From: Actinomycetota bacterium
GTDB taxonomy: Bacteria; Actinomycetota; Thermoleophilia; Gaiellales; Gaiellaceae
Assembly (NCBI GenBank): GCA_005885565.1
Contig: VAXK01000194.1
Span: forward strand, 1 to 37,585
Reading direction: 5' to 3'
Length of the DNA: 37,585 nucleotides
Shown: positions 37,585 to 37,585 of the stretch, piece after piece
Layout: each line of letters begins with the position of its first letter
Numbering within the stretch: position 1 is the stretch's first letter
Made by a program: the position numbers and the translations under genes
Notes under the pieces: model-generated
What the model was told of the DNA's origin: nothing
Database searches by the model: none
The model's input: only the letters and a program-made list of their open reading frames with translations

Positions 37585-37585
37585 G

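Noticed and set aside
1..37585. tRNA, rRNA, CRISPR arrays, transposases, attachment sites
   Set aside because: No cloverleaf, rRNA-like segment, regular direct repeats with spacers, or transposase motif was seen by eye. A tRNAscan or Infernal run would settle it.

Overview
The window is high-G+C DNA with many GTG and TTG starts, 4-bp start/stop overlaps and an actinobacterial-style gene set: an ArsR regulator paired with SRPBCC and DUF1801 genes, CsoR, and a B12-riboswitch ABC importer. An actinobacterium is likely, and it need not be Streptomyces. A deep soil lineage such as Thermoleophilia is my guess from style only. I see no tRNA, rRNA, CRISPR array, insertion sequence or phage block.

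Layout. 1-3552: housekeeping-like genes, namely a YceI tail, an FMN reductase, a Gfo/Idh/MocA oxidoreductase, and an ArsR/DUF1801/SRPBCC/DUF1801 operon. 3562-4236: a methyltransferase. 4389-6363: a metal-response operon with a CsoR-type operator, a broken DUF4396 gene, csoR and a DUF318-type permease. 6364-8078: mostly non-coding DNA, one doubtful small ORF, a small HTH protein and an MBL-fold hydrolase.

8119-27945 is the centre of interest: a biosynthetic locus for a phosphinate (C-P-C or H-phosphinate) natural product. Ten plus-strand genes with overlaps or gaps of at most 11 bp encode homologues of the early phosphinothricin/bialaphos enzymes. In pathway order these are PEP mutase, phosphonopyruvate decarboxylase, phosphonoacetaldehyde reductase, 2-hydroxyethylphosphonate dioxygenase, hydroxymethylphosphonate dehydrogenase, an aldehyde dehydrogenase, phosphonoformate cytidylyltransferase, phosphoglycerate-mutase-like and enolase-like proteins, and carboxyphosphonoenolpyruvate phosphonomutase. 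That is enough to reach phosphinopyruvate. A convergent MFS transporter follows. A second plus-strand operon carries two ATP-grasp ligases, a cupin-methyltransferase fusion, a citrate-synthase-fold enzyme, a PrpD-fold dehydratase, an EamA exporter and a thioesterase. I infer that the citrate-synthase/PrpD pair does the acetyl-CoA chain extension that Streptomyces does with a Re-citrate-synthase-like enzyme plus an aconitase, and that the ATP-grasp pair replaces the NRPSs for peptide bond formation. No radical-SAM P-methylase, NRPS or phosphinothricin acetyltransferase is visible, so the product is probably a new phosphinate and perhaps an H-phosphinate peptide.

27942-31302 (minus): an MFS transporter, a methyltransferase and a family-2 glycosyltransferase in one overlapping operon; membership of the cluster is uncertain. 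31380-32114: a YdjC/ChbG-type deacetylase. 32119-35709 (minus): a cobalamin uptake and salvage operon (btuF-btuC-btuD-cobU) behind a B12 riboswitch whose terminator hairpin also contains the btuF ribosome binding site. 35753-36637: a second, signal-less BtuF-like protein. 36730-37585: the C-terminal part of a YVTN beta-propeller protein running off the end.
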